Shown: positions 32,811-41,842, counted from the first letter of the stretch. The stretch: DNA of 47,291 nucleotides from an uncultured Acidiferrobacteraceae bacterium (GCA_913062915.1 CAJXWH010000002.1:1-47291); one strand, 5' to 3'. Numbers and translations are program-made. The notes: generated by a model from the sequence alone, not told the origin.

Positions 32811-33656
32811 TTAGCGAGCCTCGCGGCGGGCGAGAAACGCCAATCGCTGGAGCGTGTGGACATCCTGCTCGTTCTTCAGCAATGCGCCGTACAGCGGAGG
32901 AATCACCTTGTTCTTGTCACGGTTTTTCAGAATGTCTTCTGGAATCTCGTCGGCCATCAACAACTTCAACCAGTCGATCAATTCGGAGGTCGACGGTTTT
33001 TTCCTGAGGCCCGGAGCTTCTCGCACCTCAAAGAACACATCCAGCGCATCTTTAACCAGATCCTGGCGTATGTTAGGAAAGTGAACTGCCACGATTTCTT
33101 CCATCGTCTTCTTGTTCGGGAAACTAATATAGTGAAAGAAACAACGGCGCAGAAAGGCATCCGGTAATTCTTTTTCGTTGTTGCTGGTAATGATCACAAT
33201 CGGCCGGGTCTGCGCCTTGACCGTCTCGCCGGTCTCGTACACGAAAAATTCCATCTGGTCGAGTTCTGTAAGCAGATCATTTGGAAACTCGATATCTGCC
33301 TTGTCGATCTCGTCGATCAGGAGTACCACCCGCTCATCGGCAACAAAGGCATCCCAGAGCTTGCCACGCTTGATGTAGTTACGGATATCATGGACCTTCT
33401 CGTCGCCAAGTTGAGAATCGCGCAGTCGTGATACCGCGTCGTATTCATACAGTCCCTGTTGCGCCTTACTGGTCGACTTGATGTGCCAACTGATGAGACG
33501 TTTACCCAGCGCCTGAGACACTTCTCCGGCCAGCAAGGTTTTCCCTGTGCCTGGCTCTCCCTTGATTAATAACGGTCGCTCCAGCGTAACCGCAGCGTGG
33601 ACTGCAATCTGCAGATCCTCGGTGGCGACGTAGCGTTTTGTTCCTTGAAATCGCAT
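32811..33656 (-). CDS. MoxR-family AAA+ ATPase
   Basis: A 281-residue AAA+ protein. The ATG at 33656 is preceded by GAGGTGG and starts MRFQGTKRYVATEDLQIAV; the longer upstream reading lacks a ribosome site. Walker A GEPGTGKT is at 33-40, Walker B LLIDEIDKAD follows, then sensor 1 (VIITSNNEKELPDAF) and the Arg finger region LRRCFFHYI. It remodels a protein client using ATP together with the VWA protein encoded downstream. The gene heads the minus-strand series, and TATACT near 33755 could be its -10 element. Confidence 0.94.
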   Translation of the reverse strand: MRFQGTKRYVATEDLQIAVHAAVTLERPLLIKGEPGTGKTLLAGEVSQALGKRLISWHIKSTSKAQQGLYEYDAVSRLRDSQLGDEKVHDIRNYIKRGKLWDAFVADERVVLLIDEIDKADIEFPNDLLTELDQMEFFVYETGETVKAQTRPIVIITSNNEKELPDAFLRRCFFHYISFPNKKTMEEIVAVHFPNIRQDLVKDALDVFFEVREAPGLRKKPSTSELIDWLKLLMADEIPEDILKNRDKNKVIPPLYGALLKNEQDVHTLQRLAFLARREAR

Positions 33657-33866
33657 TACCACCTCGATGAAGGTTCCTGTGTTACGTGGTACGAATGTAG
33701 CCGCGTCCGTCGTCGGCGAAATAAAATCAGAATGATGTTGGTGAAACATGCCAGTATAGCGGGTCGTAGCCGATCGTCATCATCACGACAAATCAAAGTA
33801 ACTCTCTGATCAAAGCAAGACCGAGAATCAGTCGTGGTCGATCCGAACCCGCGGATGCCGTCCTCC

Positions 33867-34805
33867 TCATCGCCGTGGCCGCGGCCCTGGTGGCGCTTGG
33901 GATTCCCGGTACAAGAAGAAAATTGTGCTGCCGATAATGGTGCCGGCTCCCACCCAGGTCCACAGGTCTGGAAACTCAGCGAAGAACGCAAACCCAAACA
34001 GCCCCGCCCAAAGTAACCGGGTGAAATCGAGTGGAAAGACCGCGGCCGAGTCGATCAACTTCAGACCTCTGGTCATTGCCAGATGCCCGAGCGTGCCAAA
34101 GATGCCCATCAATCCCAGCCAGGCATAGTCGGTCCAGCCCGGCCAGGTCCAGACCGCAACTGCGAACGGGAACGACAGCAAACTTAACTGAATTCCAAAC
34201 CATACGACGATCGAGACGGTTGTATCGGTTCGAGACAGTTGCTTCACCATGACAACACTGCTGCCCCAGCAGATGGCCGAAAACAAAACAAGGAGCGTGC
34301 CAACATTCCACTCGATCAGACCGGGCCTCAGTATGACCAAGACTCCAAGGAAACCGGTGAAGACGGCAGCCAGTCGCTGACGCGACAGATGTTCTTTCAG
34401 GAAGATGGCTGCAATGATTGAGCCTAAGATGGCATTGGTAAAACTCAAGGCTGTCGCTTCGGCGAGCGGTACCAGGCTGAGCCCATAGAACCAGGTCAAC
34501 ATCGCCCCGATTCCGGTGATCCCCCGCAAGAACTGCAGTTTCGGCTGGGCCGTCCGGATGAGCCCCACTCCGTGCCGAAAAAACAGGGGAGACAAGGCGA
34601 AAAAACCAAACAGGCTCCTGAAAAACGCAAGTTCAAACGGATGAATGTCAGCGCTTAGGTACCGCACGATGGTATGCATCGCGGTCAACGCGCCCGCAGC
34701 GAGGATCACGAGAACACCACTCCGCCCTGTTACCGGGATCGCCTGCCACCGGCCAACTGCCATCCACCTTGCAGCAATGATTAGGCTTCGCATTCGACGC
34801 CGCAA
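33867..34805 (-). CDS. DMT-superfamily transporter (EamA domains)
   Basis: A 312-residue inner-membrane protein with about ten hydrophobic spans in two EamA repeats. Family-like segments are FELAFFRSLFGFFALSPLFF, PLAEATALSFTNAILGSIIA and FKEHLSR-type FLKEHLSRQRLAAV, and in the second repeat YAWLGLMGIFGTLGHLAMTR. Several starts are possible within the first five codons (MRRRM). It exports or imports small metabolites; no substrate can be read. It is isolated from its neighbours. Confidence 0.9.
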   Translation of the reverse strand: MRRRMRSLIIAARWMAVGRWQAIPVTGRSGVLVILAAGALTAMHTIVRYLSADIHPFELAFFRSLFGFFALSPLFFRHGVGLIRTAQPKLQFLRGITGIGAMLTWFYGLSLVPLAEATALSFTNAILGSIIAAIFLKEHLSRQRLAAVFTGFLGVLVILRPGLIEWNVGTLLVLFSAICWGSSVVMVKQLSRTDTTVSIVVWFGIQLSLLSFPFAVAVWTWPGWTDYAWLGLMGIFGTLGHLAMTRGLKLIDSAAVFPLDFTRLLWAGLFGFAFFAEFPDLWTWVGAGTIIGSTIFFLYRESQAPPGPRPRR

Positions 34806-35403
34806 AAAATGAATCTACTCACCGGCTGAACAATTCAAAGACGTTGAGTGGATTGAGTGGATGTAGGATCTGCCGGATTTAGGACCTGCCAGAAAAGACG
34901 TTCCAAATGCAGCGCCCGATTAACGATGTCTTCGAGCAATTACAAATCCATTATACGGTCGCGACTATACTGGACGTCTTTTGTGGATCTACAAAGTTAA
35001 AGATTGCTAGCCGTTGACGCCCAACACCTATCCAAAACGTTCCAGACGAAACCAGGGCAGGTCGAAGCCGTACAAGATGTCTCCTTCGCTGCGGCCCCTG
35101 GTGAAATTTTTGGGATTTTTGGAGCAAATGGCGCGGGCAGATGAGAGGGATCATGAGCGAAGGCTGGATGGCCGCCCATTACGAAGGGCGTCATCGCGGC
35201 TCGGCTGTTTGCACTCATCAAATTGTGCTACTCCGTGATTTCGGCGAAAAAAGCAGCCGAAAAAAGTTAAAATTGCCCAGGTAATGACGAACTTTGCACT
35301 TCTTGTGGGTTGCCGCTGATCCCCCGAATGCCAAACCGCGCGACTCTATGCACGGCAAACCTTAGTTCACGAATGGCTCTTTGTCCTCATAGAAACTGAA
35401 CCC
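34806..35403. other. 600-base region containing decayed transporter sequence
   Basis: No intact gene is supported. The left 200 bases hold a short tandem GAGTGGATT(GAGTGGATG) repeat near 34850 and possible promoter-like A/T patches. The middle holds an ABC ATPase remnant (described separately). Beyond it, a plus-strand frame at about 35180-35235 (GVIAARLFALIK) and a shifted frame (QIVLLRDFGEK) resemble the first helix region of an ABC-2 permease, but this is weak. Confidence 0.5.
35004..35144 (+). pseudogene. N-terminal remnant of an ABC transporter ATPase, cut at Walker A
   Basis: From a TTG at 35004 the frame reads LLAVDAQHLSKTF, QVEAVQDVSFAAAPGEI and FGIFGANGAGR followed by TGA. This is the standard start of an ABC-2-type exporter ATPase (drug or NatA type): first strands, the VSF-x-x-PGEI turn and the Walker A, where GANGAGK is expected. 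The Lys is replaced by Arg and the reading stops, so about 85 percent of the domain is missing. It is a deletion remnant rather than a gene. Confidence 0.8.
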
Positions 35404-35724
35404 ATGACCTATATCGTTCATGTCACCGCAATGGTCGAAGGAGATCGCCATCGGATCGAGGCCTTGATCGATGAATACCGGTACAGCTGCTTGAAAAATC
35501 AGCCGGGAATGGACCAGTTTTACGTCTGCCGTTCGCTGCAGGAGGACAATGTCTTTCTGTACACCCAGATATTCAAAGATGCCCAAGCACATAAAGCCCA
35601 CTTGGAAGGCGGTGATCCTCAGCAGTTTTTCGATAAGATGGCGGAACAGGGGTTCCGGTTCCAGGGGCAGTGGATCGCCGGGGTGGAGATCGATACACCG
35701 CCGCCCGGGCGCGGGCTAAACTGA
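35404..35724 (+). CDS. Antibiotic biosynthesis monooxygenase-like (ABM/quinol monooxygenase fold) protein
   Basis: A 106-residue dimeric alpha-beta barrel protein. MTYIVHVTAMVEGDRHRIEA and CLKNQPGMDQFYVCRSLQED match the family's first strand and helix and the central strand; QIFKDAQAHKAHLEG is the typical W/F-x(5)-HxxH-type helix region. Such proteins cleave or oxidise small aromatic compounds without cofactor, or only have the fold. No clear ribosome site is seen. It is convergent with the SDR gene, 29 bases apart. Confidence 0.8.
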   Translation: MTYIVHVTAMVEGDRHRIEALIDEYRYSCLKNQPGMDQFYVCRSLQEDNVFLYTQIFKDAQAHKAHLEGGDPQQFFDKMAEQGFRFQGQWIAGVEIDTPPPGRGLN

Positions 35725-35753
35725 CCGAAACCGGGGCCAGTCCACCACCCGCA

Positions 35754-36527
35754 TCAGGAAGCGGTGTAGCCGCCATCGACGGTCCATGCTGCTGCCGTAA
35801 CAAATGACGCTTCGTCTGAGGCCAGGAAACCGATGACGCTTGCGATCTCTTCCGGCTCGGCGAACCGACCCATCGGGTGACGCCGGATCAGTTGCTGGTG
35901 CAGGTCTGGTGATTCAGCCAGACCCGCTGTCAGAGCGGTATAGACAAACCCCGGGCACACGGCATTGACGCGGATCTTCTCTGGGGCGAGGCGAACCCCG
36001 AGATCGCGGGTAATCTGAATGACCCCGCCCTTGCTGTGTGGATAAGGATTGAAGCCGTCGGATAAGGGCAAGTCGGGGTGATAGCTGATGAGTCCCATAA
36101 TGGAAGCCAGATTGACGATGGCCCCGCCCCCCTGCTGGCGCATGGCATCGACTGCCGCATGGCACATCATTAAGGTACCCTTCATATTAATACGCAGCAC
36201 CGCGTCCCATTTCTCCTCGTAATCGAGGGTCTCCTCAAGCCCGCGCGGCGTGATCCCAGCAGAATTTACAAGCACGTCCAAGCGGCCCGCGCCAGCGAGT
36301 ACGTCGGCCACCAGCCCCTCACACTGGACGCGCTCCCCCACATCGACGACCTGGGTGCTAAGCGGCCTGTCGCGACATTCCTTTGCCAGCTCATCCAACC
36401 CTTCGCGATCCACGTCTCCCGCAACCACCCGCGCACCTTCTTCCAGAAAACGCATGACTGTAGCCCGGCCAATCCCGGATGCAGCGCCGGTTACCAGTGT
36501 GACCTTATCGTTCAGCCGCTGGGTCAC
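35754..36527 (-). CDS. SDR family NAD(P)-dependent oxidoreductase
   Basis: About 257 residues from a GTG at 36527 that starts VTQRLNDKVTLVTGAASGIG. The frame is open much further upstream, but that part lies over another conserved gene in a different frame and has no SDR character. Motifs are TGAASGIG near 12-19, VNSAGITP (NAG-type), Ser in ASIMGLIS, Tyr-x3-Lys as YPHSK, and a C-terminal AAWTVDGGYTAS. Asp39-type acidic residue after strand 2 (GDVDREG) favours NAD. The start overlaps the end of the 108-residue gene by 23 bases. Substrate unknown. Confidence 0.9.
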   Translation of the reverse strand: MTQRLNDKVTLVTGAASGIGRATVMRFLEEGARVVAGDVDREGLDELAKECRDRPLSTQVVDVGERVQCEGLVADVLAGAGRLDVLVNSAGITPRGLEETLDYEEKWDAVLRINMKGTLMMCHAAVDAMRQQGGGAIVNLASIMGLISYHPDLPLSDGFNPYPHSKGGVIQITRDLGVRLAPEKIRVNAVCPGFVYTALTAGLAESPDLHQQLIRRHPMGRFAEPEEIASVIGFLASDEASFVTAAAWTVDGGYTAS

Positions 36528-36831
36528 TGGCGGTTCTCGCAAGAAGCGAAGTCGTAATCTGGCACCACTCCTCATCGAGCGATCCGGAAAATTGCGTGTG
36601 ATCGCAACGACGGTACCAATAGCCGGCATTCGCCAGGTCACCTTCCTTCCGGTGCAAGTAGGCATGTACCCAGGCCTCGTCGGCACCACTCCCTTTCTGG
36701 ACTTCGCGGTGCGCAGTTTCCCAGTCCCCACAACCGTCGTACCACAATCCAGCCAATGCTCGACTGAGGCCGGCAGGGGGTGCCGCACTTCGTAAACTCA
36801 TTCGAAACCGTTCGAACTCAGGCGTTGTCAT
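36505..36831 (-). CDS. Conserved small protein of unknown function
   Basis: A 108-residue soluble protein. LSRALAGLWYDGCGDWETAH at about 22-41 and AWVHAYLHRKEGDLANAGYW at about 53-72, then YRR, form a pattern I recognise from a widespread bacterial family of about 100 residues with Trp, His and Tyr residues in two helical, TPR-like repeats. Its function is not known to me. It is transcribed just before the SDR gene and overlaps it by 23 bases, so the two are coupled. Confidence 0.85.
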   Translation of the reverse strand: MTTPEFERFRMSLRSAAPPAGLSRALAGLWYDGCGDWETAHREVQKGSGADEAWVHAYLHRKEGDLANAGYWYRRCDHTQFSGSLDEEWCQITTSLLARTASDPAAER

Positions 36832-36961
36832 TGGGCAATCATCATCTCGATCAGCGTGAAACCGTTTTCTTGTCTATTCAGACAGAATTTTTCTCCCTAT
36901 TCATCGGTCACTTCGCCCTGAGATGCACAGTATGCCTTTGCGGATGGAATCTTGTAATTAC

Positions 36962-37687
36962 CTATTCAGACGGAGCGACTGACAGTCCTTCTACGCCGTG
37001 GCGTGCAATCAATTCGGCGATCAGGCCCGACGACTTGGCACTTTCGACATACTCGCGCAAATAGGTGAACCCAGCAGGTCGCCCGGCCGGGGTGCCAATG
37101 GCCTGCTGCACCGCGGTAAACCGACCCGCCAGAATTCTGGCGTTTTCTATTCGTTCGACGTCGAACAGCAGGCGAGGTTTAAGACCGGCCAGAGCATCCA
37201 GTTGTTCTCGAACAAAAAGGTCAAAGGACTCATTCAATCCCTCTGCCCGCACCAGTTCCGCATGCTGCAGATGCCGGCTGAGGTAGAGATCGTACGCACT
37301 TCGTGCAGCAACTGCGATGCGAACGCCTGCTTGGTCGACGTCTTTGATGGCTTGAATTTTCGAATCACCAGCGACCAGGTAGGTGGCTTCGATCTCAACA
37401 TAAGCGGCAGTGAAGTCGATGTGCTGCGCGCGAGCCGGTTCAGCGGCGATCAGCCCAATGTCCCAGGAATCATCCACAACAGCATCGGCCAGTTCCCCGG
37501 GTCTATTGAAACCGACATAACAAATTTCCACTTCCAGCGCTTTCGCGATGGAAGCCGCGAGATCTGGCGCCAACCCGGCGGGATCGCCGTTCTCCTTTTC
37601 ACCTGTCACCAGAAGAAAATTAGCGAGATTGATCGCGGCCCGCAAGACTCCTGTCGGTGCGAGTTCCCGCGCTGCAACGTTGGACAT
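36962..37687 (-). CDS. Periplasmic-binding-protein-like (SBP family 3) protein without signal peptide
   Basis: A 241-residue protein (ATG at 37687; a GTG three codons upstream is possible). It has the layout of amino-acid binding proteins: GVLRAAINLANFLLV, GLAPDLAASIAKALEVEICY, the strand-helix VDDSWDIGLIAAEPARAQHI and IDFTAAYVEIEATYLV, and RIAVAARSAYDLYLSRHLQ at the second-domain hinge. No hydrophobic signal sequence is present, so it is probably cytoplasmic. No permease or ATPase of the matching kind is nearby. Such proteins may be stand-alone sensors or enzymes of the cyclohexadienyl-dehydratase kind. Confidence 0.8.
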   Translation of the reverse strand: MSNVAARELAPTGVLRAAINLANFLLVTGEKENGDPAGLAPDLAASIAKALEVEICYVGFNRPGELADAVVDDSWDIGLIAAEPARAQHIDFTAAYVEIEATYLVAGDSKIQAIKDVDQAGVRIAVAARSAYDLYLSRHLQHAELVRAEGLNESFDLFVREQLDALAGLKPRLLFDVERIENARILAGRFTAVQQAIGTPAGRPAGFTYLREYVESAKSSGLIAELIARHGVEGLSVAPSE

Positions 37688-37779
37688 GTCAATCACTTTG
37701 TACCTCGAAAAACGCCATTCTATATTCTGCCTGATTGAATATCTGCATTTTTATAATGATGACAGATATCGTTTTTCGA

Positions 37780-37807
37780 TTCACGACCGCCATCTGTTTT
37801 CTATACA
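37780..37807 (+). promoter_or_regulatory. Possible sigma-70-like promoter of bcp
   Basis: TTCACG at 37780-37785 and TATACA at 37802-37807, 16 bases apart, lie 33 bases before the bcp ATG. The match is fair, not strong. The surrounding 140 bases are A/T-rich and lie between divergent genes. Confidence 0.3.
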
Positions 37808-37840
37808 ATGTTGTTTTTTTGCATTACTGAGGTCTAAGGG

Positions 37841-38314
37841 ATGTCGATTATAGAAGGCAAGAAGGCACCGGCTTTTACATTGCCAGATGAGAATGGCGAG
37901 GAAATCAAACTGAGCGACGTGGCAGGCAAGTGGCTGGTACTCTATTTCTACCCGCGCGACGACACCCCCGGCTGCACCATCGAGGCCTGCGACTTTACAT
38001 TGGGCATGAAGAAATTCGAGAAACTCGGGGCAATTGTTTACGGCTGCAGCCCAGATTCTCCTGACACCCATCAGAAGTTCATCCGCAAGTACGAACTCAA
38101 GATCAAACTGCTCTCCGACCCTTCTCACAAAATGATGGAGAAGTATGGAGCGTGGGGTGAAAAAAACATGTACGGAAAAATCACCCACGGCGTTATCCGC
38201 TCTACGACATTGATCGACCCCAATGGGAACGTCGCAAAGCATTGGAAGCGAGTAAGGGCGAAAGGCCACGCGGACCAAGTGCGAAACGTACTGGCCGCGT
38301 TACAGGCCGACTGA
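37841..38314 (+). CDS. bcp: Thioredoxin-dependent thiol peroxidase (Bcp, atypical 2-Cys peroxiredoxin)
   Basis: A 157-residue peroxiredoxin with DDTPGCTIEACDF: peroxidatic Cys45 and resolving Cys50, the five-residue spacing of Bcp. YPRDDTPGCT holds the conserved Pro, Thr and Cys; SDPSHKMMEKYGAWGEKNMYG and TTLIDPNGNVAKHWKRV are typical late segments. It reduces hydroperoxides in the cytoplasm with thioredoxin. The AAGGG before the ATG is a modest ribosome site. It precedes the isomerase-like gene by 33 bases. Confidence 0.97.
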   Translation: MSIIEGKKAPAFTLPDENGEEIKLSDVAGKWLVLYFYPRDDTPGCTIEACDFTLGMKKFEKLGAIVYGCSPDSPDTHQKFIRKYELKIKLLSDPSHKMMEKYGAWGEKNMYGKITHGVIRSTTLIDPNGNVAKHWKRVRAKGHADQVRNVLAALQAD

Positions 38315-38347
38315 CCGAACAGGGTTGCAGGCGCGCCTACGACGAAG

Positions 38348-39142
38348 ATGCCGAACTTTGCCTGCAATATCGCTTTGCTCTTTACCGAACTCGACGTCAC
38401 CGAGCGTTTTGCAGCGGCCGCGAACGCCGGGTTTCGGGCAGTTGAATACCAGTTTCCATACGACCTCGACCCCACGATGCTGCGTAACCAACTGACAGCC
38501 CACGACTTGGAGTTGGTCTTATGCAACACCCCCCCGGGGGACCTGGGTGCGGGCGAGCGCGGATTCGCTGCCATCCCGGGGCGTGAACGCGACTTCGCTG
38601 CCAGTTTGGATACAGCCCTTTCATTCGCGGACCGAATCGGTTGTCCGAGCCTCCACGTTATGGCGGGAGTCATACCGGATCGCCTGCCCCTGGAAGACTG
38701 CCGCGAGACCTTTGTTGGGAATCTAAAGCACGCAGCTTTGCGGGCCGCTGAAAAGAATATCACGCTGCTGATCGAGCCGATCAACAACGTCGATATGCCG
38801 GGGTATTTCCTTCACACTGCACACGATGCGGCCCACATCATCGAAGCGGTCGATGAACCCAATGTACGTTTGCAACTCGATCTCTACCACGCCCAGATGA
38901 TGCGCGGGCAACTGGCGGATCATATTCGTCGCTACTTACCCATCACCGGCCACGTGCAAATTGCCGGAGTGCCCGGTCGGCATGAACCAAGTACCGGTGA
39001 AATCAATTACCCCTACCTGTTCACGCTGCTGGACGACCTCGCGTATAAAGGCTGGGTCGGCTGCGAATACTTCCCTGCGGGAGAGACACTGGCAGGGCTC
39101 AGTTGGTTTGAACCCTATCGGTCGCCAGCGGCGGCAACGTAG
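38348..39142 (+). CDS. Hydroxypyruvate isomerase family protein (TIM barrel)
   Basis: A 264-residue xylose-isomerase-like TIM barrel. It starts FACNIALLFTELDVTERFAA, with AGFRAVEYQFPYD, then SLHVMAGVIP, LLIEPINNVDMPGYFL holding the catalytic Glu, RLQLDLYHAQ, GHVQIAGVPGRHEP and GCEYFPAG with the second Glu. This is the pattern of Hyi and of OtnI-type 2-oxo-tetronate isomerases. It probably interconverts an aldose-like and a ketose-like short-chain oxo acid in the cytoplasm. It may share a transcript with bcp, though a functional link is not apparent. Confidence 0.92.
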   Translation: MPNFACNIALLFTELDVTERFAAAANAGFRAVEYQFPYDLDPTMLRNQLTAHDLELVLCNTPPGDLGAGERGFAAIPGRERDFAASLDTALSFADRIGCPSLHVMAGVIPDRLPLEDCRETFVGNLKHAALRAAEKNITLLIEPINNVDMPGYFLHTAHDAAHIIEAVDEPNVRLQLDLYHAQMMRGQLADHIRRYLPITGHVQIAGVPGRHEPSTGEINYPYLFTLLDDLAYKGWVGCEYFPAGETLAGLSWFEPYRSPAAAT

Positions 39143-39153
39143 TTTGCACTTTC

Positions 39154-39924
39154 TTACTGCAATTCCTCTGCCAGTGCTTTGATCTCAAACTGATACTGGC
39201 CCCGGGTCCGCGCGACCTGCGCTTCGAGGGCAAGAATGGTATCGATCAATGTGTTGCGGGCAGTCCGGCGCACCATCCACTTCGGCAGTGCGCCTCCAGG
39301 ATCGACATCCAGACCATACTCAATCTCTATGGAATCGGCGTCGACCCGTTTTAAGAGGAAATAAATCTCGGAATACGGGATCCGGACCCGGCCTTCGACC
39401 AGCGGGAGTAGATCCGGCTGCGCCCGCGTCAAGACACGATATCTATGGTTAGTCTCAATTTTTTCGGCAACGACTTCGACGACGGTATCACGATCCGATA
39501 CGGGCCACGGAGAATCGGTCACACTATAGACCCATGTCGTTCGCGCATCGAGTCGCTTGATCTCGCGCGACTCTGTGCAATTGGGGACCCACTCAGGAGC
39601 ACGTTCGTTGTCCAGTATCACAGCCATGGCATGAAAAATCTCACCATAGATCTGCCCCCGGGCGCGAAGTTCCGGCAACACACGGCCCAGCCGGTCCCGG
39701 CTCCACACGGTGACACCCCGATCAATAGCCACCTCTGTCCACGCAGGCTCGCCCGCGCCCTGAATGATTGGGCTCGCGAGAAAAACCAGAAAACAAAAGA
39801 CCGTACAGTTCCGAATATGCGTGCGCCAAGGCGGAGCTTTTTTCTCCCAAGTTCTCGGCCGATGCCAGGAAGCAATCAATGGTTGGTTCGACCTCGACCC
39901 TCGAACCGGGTCGAGACTCGACAT
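39154..39924 (-). CDS. START-domain (lipid-binding) protein, probably exported
   Basis: About 256 residues from an ATG at 39924; the frame is open earlier but would overlap the GldG gene more. A hydrophobic segment (CTVFCFLVFLASPIIQGAG) follows a basic region and looks like a signal peptide or membrane anchor, so the real start may be nearer to it. The rest is a START-like domain: DRGVTVWSRDR, RAPEWVPNCTESREIKRLDA, WPVSDRDTVVEVVAEKIETN and VEGRVRIPYSEIYFLLKRVD. It is placed after the GldG gene, 16 bases of coupling or less. It likely binds a lipid or hydrophobic ligand in the periplasm. Confidence 0.82.
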   Translation of the reverse strand: MSSLDPVRGSRSNQPLIASWHRPRTWEKKAPPWRTHIRNCTVFCFLVFLASPIIQGAGEPAWTEVAIDRGVTVWSRDRLGRVLPELRARGQIYGEIFHAMAVILDNERAPEWVPNCTESREIKRLDARTTWVYSVTDSPWPVSDRDTVVEVVAEKIETNHRYRVLTRAQPDLLPLVEGRVRIPYSEIYFLLKRVDADSIEIEYGLDVDPGGALPKWMVRRTARNTLIDTILALEAQVARTRGQYQFEIKALAEELQ

Positions 39925-39940
39925 CACCTGAACCTGCCTA

Positions 39941-41842
39941 TCAACGCCAGCGACGACGCCAGATACTGACCAAAACAAGAACCGTCAGAAAAAACGGCAT
40001 GATTGCAATGTTTAGGTTCCTCAGTAACGAACCCAACTGATTAATATTCTTATCGAGGTTCCTCTGGACTGCCCGCAATTCTTGTCTGAGTGACATTCGC
40101 TGGTTGACGAACCGCTCTATTTCGTCATGCTGTTCGTCCGTCCACAGAACATCACCCGTGTCTTCGCGGGCTGACTCGAGTTCCAACAAATTGCGTTCCG
40201 TCTCGGCAAGTTCGTTTTGCAATCGCTCTTCGGCCAGTCTGAAACGGGCTTCTGCTGCAACACGAAGCTTATCGACCCGCGTGAATGGGCGCGAATAATT
40301 GGCACGACTACGAACTGCAATCAGATCCGAATTGCCGGATAGATTGTCGAGTGCGTTGATAACAAATGCGCCGTTGCTTGCAAATGAACTGGCAATGTTC
40401 TGGCCGAAAAAATCCCGAACTCGTACCCACATCTGGTTGGTCAGCATATCGACATCGCCCACCACAATCAGGTTTGCTGGCGAAACCGACGTGGCCAGGT
40501 GCGGGCGCAGCATCGCCGTGGATTCATTGTTTGACTCAGCCTCCTGCGCATCGGCGTTGCGCTCTGGGGGGCCGCTTGGAAACGCGCTCGGCAGGTCGCC
40601 GTTGATCCGGGCCGCCAATGTATACCGCTGGCCCGTCGGCTCGAATCCCGCGTGCAAAGTAGAGGGATCGGGTAGATAGATGAATGCGGTCGACGGCAAT
40701 AAAGCAGCCGAAGTGCTGGAAGTAATCAGCGGTTCAATCGTTACTGGGCCATTCTCTATAACCTTGAAATATCCGGCCGTACCCACATTGATAGTGCCCA
40801 GATTCGCCGTTAGGACGTCGTCGCTATTCAACTCATCAGAGGTGATACCGAGATATCCAAAGTGCCGAACGGCACGCTGATCGGCATCTGAATATGCCTG
40901 CAGCGCGAGCCGCGCATCAGCCACCACGTCATTTGAGGAAAACTCGATGCCCCAGGCTTTGAACAAGACGGGCAGGTCGGAATACTGCCCCATCGCAGGA
41001 AGTTGAGTGGGCACCAGTTCGGGTGGCAGCGGGTCTGATTCAGCGATCGGGTCAACAAAAATCAACGCCGTCCCGCCGCGCATGACGAACTGGTCGATTG
41101 CATACAGCGTCGCTGCGCCCGTGTTCTTAGGCTGAACGACCCACAGCACACTGACATCGTTAGGAATATCTACAAAATCCGTTCCGAGGTTGCGCAACTC
41201 GAACAACTGTTCAACCTGCTTATAAATCACCCATGGATCGACGATCTGCTGCGTTCGTGGATCAAGGCCCCCGGCGATTCGCGCATCGGAAACCAGGCCG
41301 ATCACGGGCTTATCCACGGTGGCCAGCGTGGCCACCAACTTGGCAATATCGTATTCGAGGAACGCTTCCTTGTCCGGCTGAAAAAATCCGATGATCTCGA
41401 CGCCATCGGCACTGTTTTTTCCTGCCAGACCCATGTACACCGGATCCGGGCTGCTGGCCAGGGGCACGCTTTGCAACCCGAACTGCACGGCACGGTCTTC
41501 ATCCTCGGAAAATGGAAGTGGGTCGATGATCTCGAGTATCAGATTGCCTTTCGCGGCATCTTCAAATTCCTCGAGCACTTCTTGAACCCGGCCGGCATAG
41601 TCCCGCAGCGCCGGTATGTTCCGCGTCACTTGATCCGAGAAATAGAAATACAAATGTAACGGCTCTTCGAGGCCGTCCAGGATCCGTTCCGTGCCCTTTG
41701 ACAACGTGTAGAGACGGTTTTCTGTCAGATCGATACGCCAACCCTGAAACACCCGGTCACTGACAATCACGGCAGCAATAAAACCTAAGACCAGAACCGC
41801 CAGGCTCGATGCGTTCCATCGCCGTTGAAATTTTCGTTTCAC
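39941..41842 (-). CDS. GldG-type ABC transporter auxiliary protein
   Basis: A 633-residue membrane protein. An N-terminal helix (SLAVLVLGFIAAVIVSD) precedes the Gldg domain with DLTENRLYTLSKGTERILDG and LHLYFYFSD, typical of this family; a large extracytoplasmic part follows with an alpha/beta region (PVIGLVSDARIAGGLDP). It ends in a coiled coil (about 540-600, repeated Glu/Leu/Arg heptads) and a final helix IAIMPFFLTVLVLVSIW. The family is named after gliding motility but is widespread in non-gliding bacteria. It is three bases after the permease gene and acts with it. Confidence 0.92.
   Translation of the reverse strand: MKRKFQRRWNASSLAVLVLGFIAAVIVSDRVFQGWRIDLTENRLYTLSKGTERILDGLEEPLHLYFYFSDQVTRNIPALRDYAGRVQEVLEEFEDAAKGNLILEIIDPLPFSEDEDRAVQFGLQSVPLASSPDPVYMGLAGKNSADGVEIIGFFQPDKEAFLEYDIAKLVATLATVDKPVIGLVSDARIAGGLDPRTQQIVDPWVIYKQVEQLFELRNLGTDFVDIPNDVSVLWVVQPKNTGAATLYAIDQFVMRGGTALIFVDPIAESDPLPPELVPTQLPAMGQYSDLPVLFKAWGIEFSSNDVVADARLALQAYSDADQRAVRHFGYLGITSDELNSDDVLTANLGTINVGTAGYFKVIENGPVTIEPLITSSTSAALLPSTAFIYLPDPSTLHAGFEPTGQRYTLAARINGDLPSAFPSGPPERNADAQEAESNNESTAMLRPHLATSVSPANLIVVGDVDMLTNQMWVRVRDFFGQNIASSFASNGAFVINALDNLSGNSDLIAVRSRANYSRPFTRVDKLRVAAEARFRLAEERLQNELAETERNLLELESAREDTGDVLWTDEQHDEIERFVNQRMSLRQELRAVQRNLDKNINQLGSLLRNLNIAIMPFFLTVLVLVSIWRRRWR

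Noticed and set aside
35153-35284. Plus-strand frame of 43 codons after the ABC ATPase remnant, preceded by GAGAGGGATC
   Set aside because: It has a tolerable ribosome site, but its content is better explained as frameshifted permease debris.
36528-36788. N-terminal extension of the SDR gene at 35754
   Set aside because: The extra 87 codons lack SDR features and overlie the conserved 108-residue gene in another frame.
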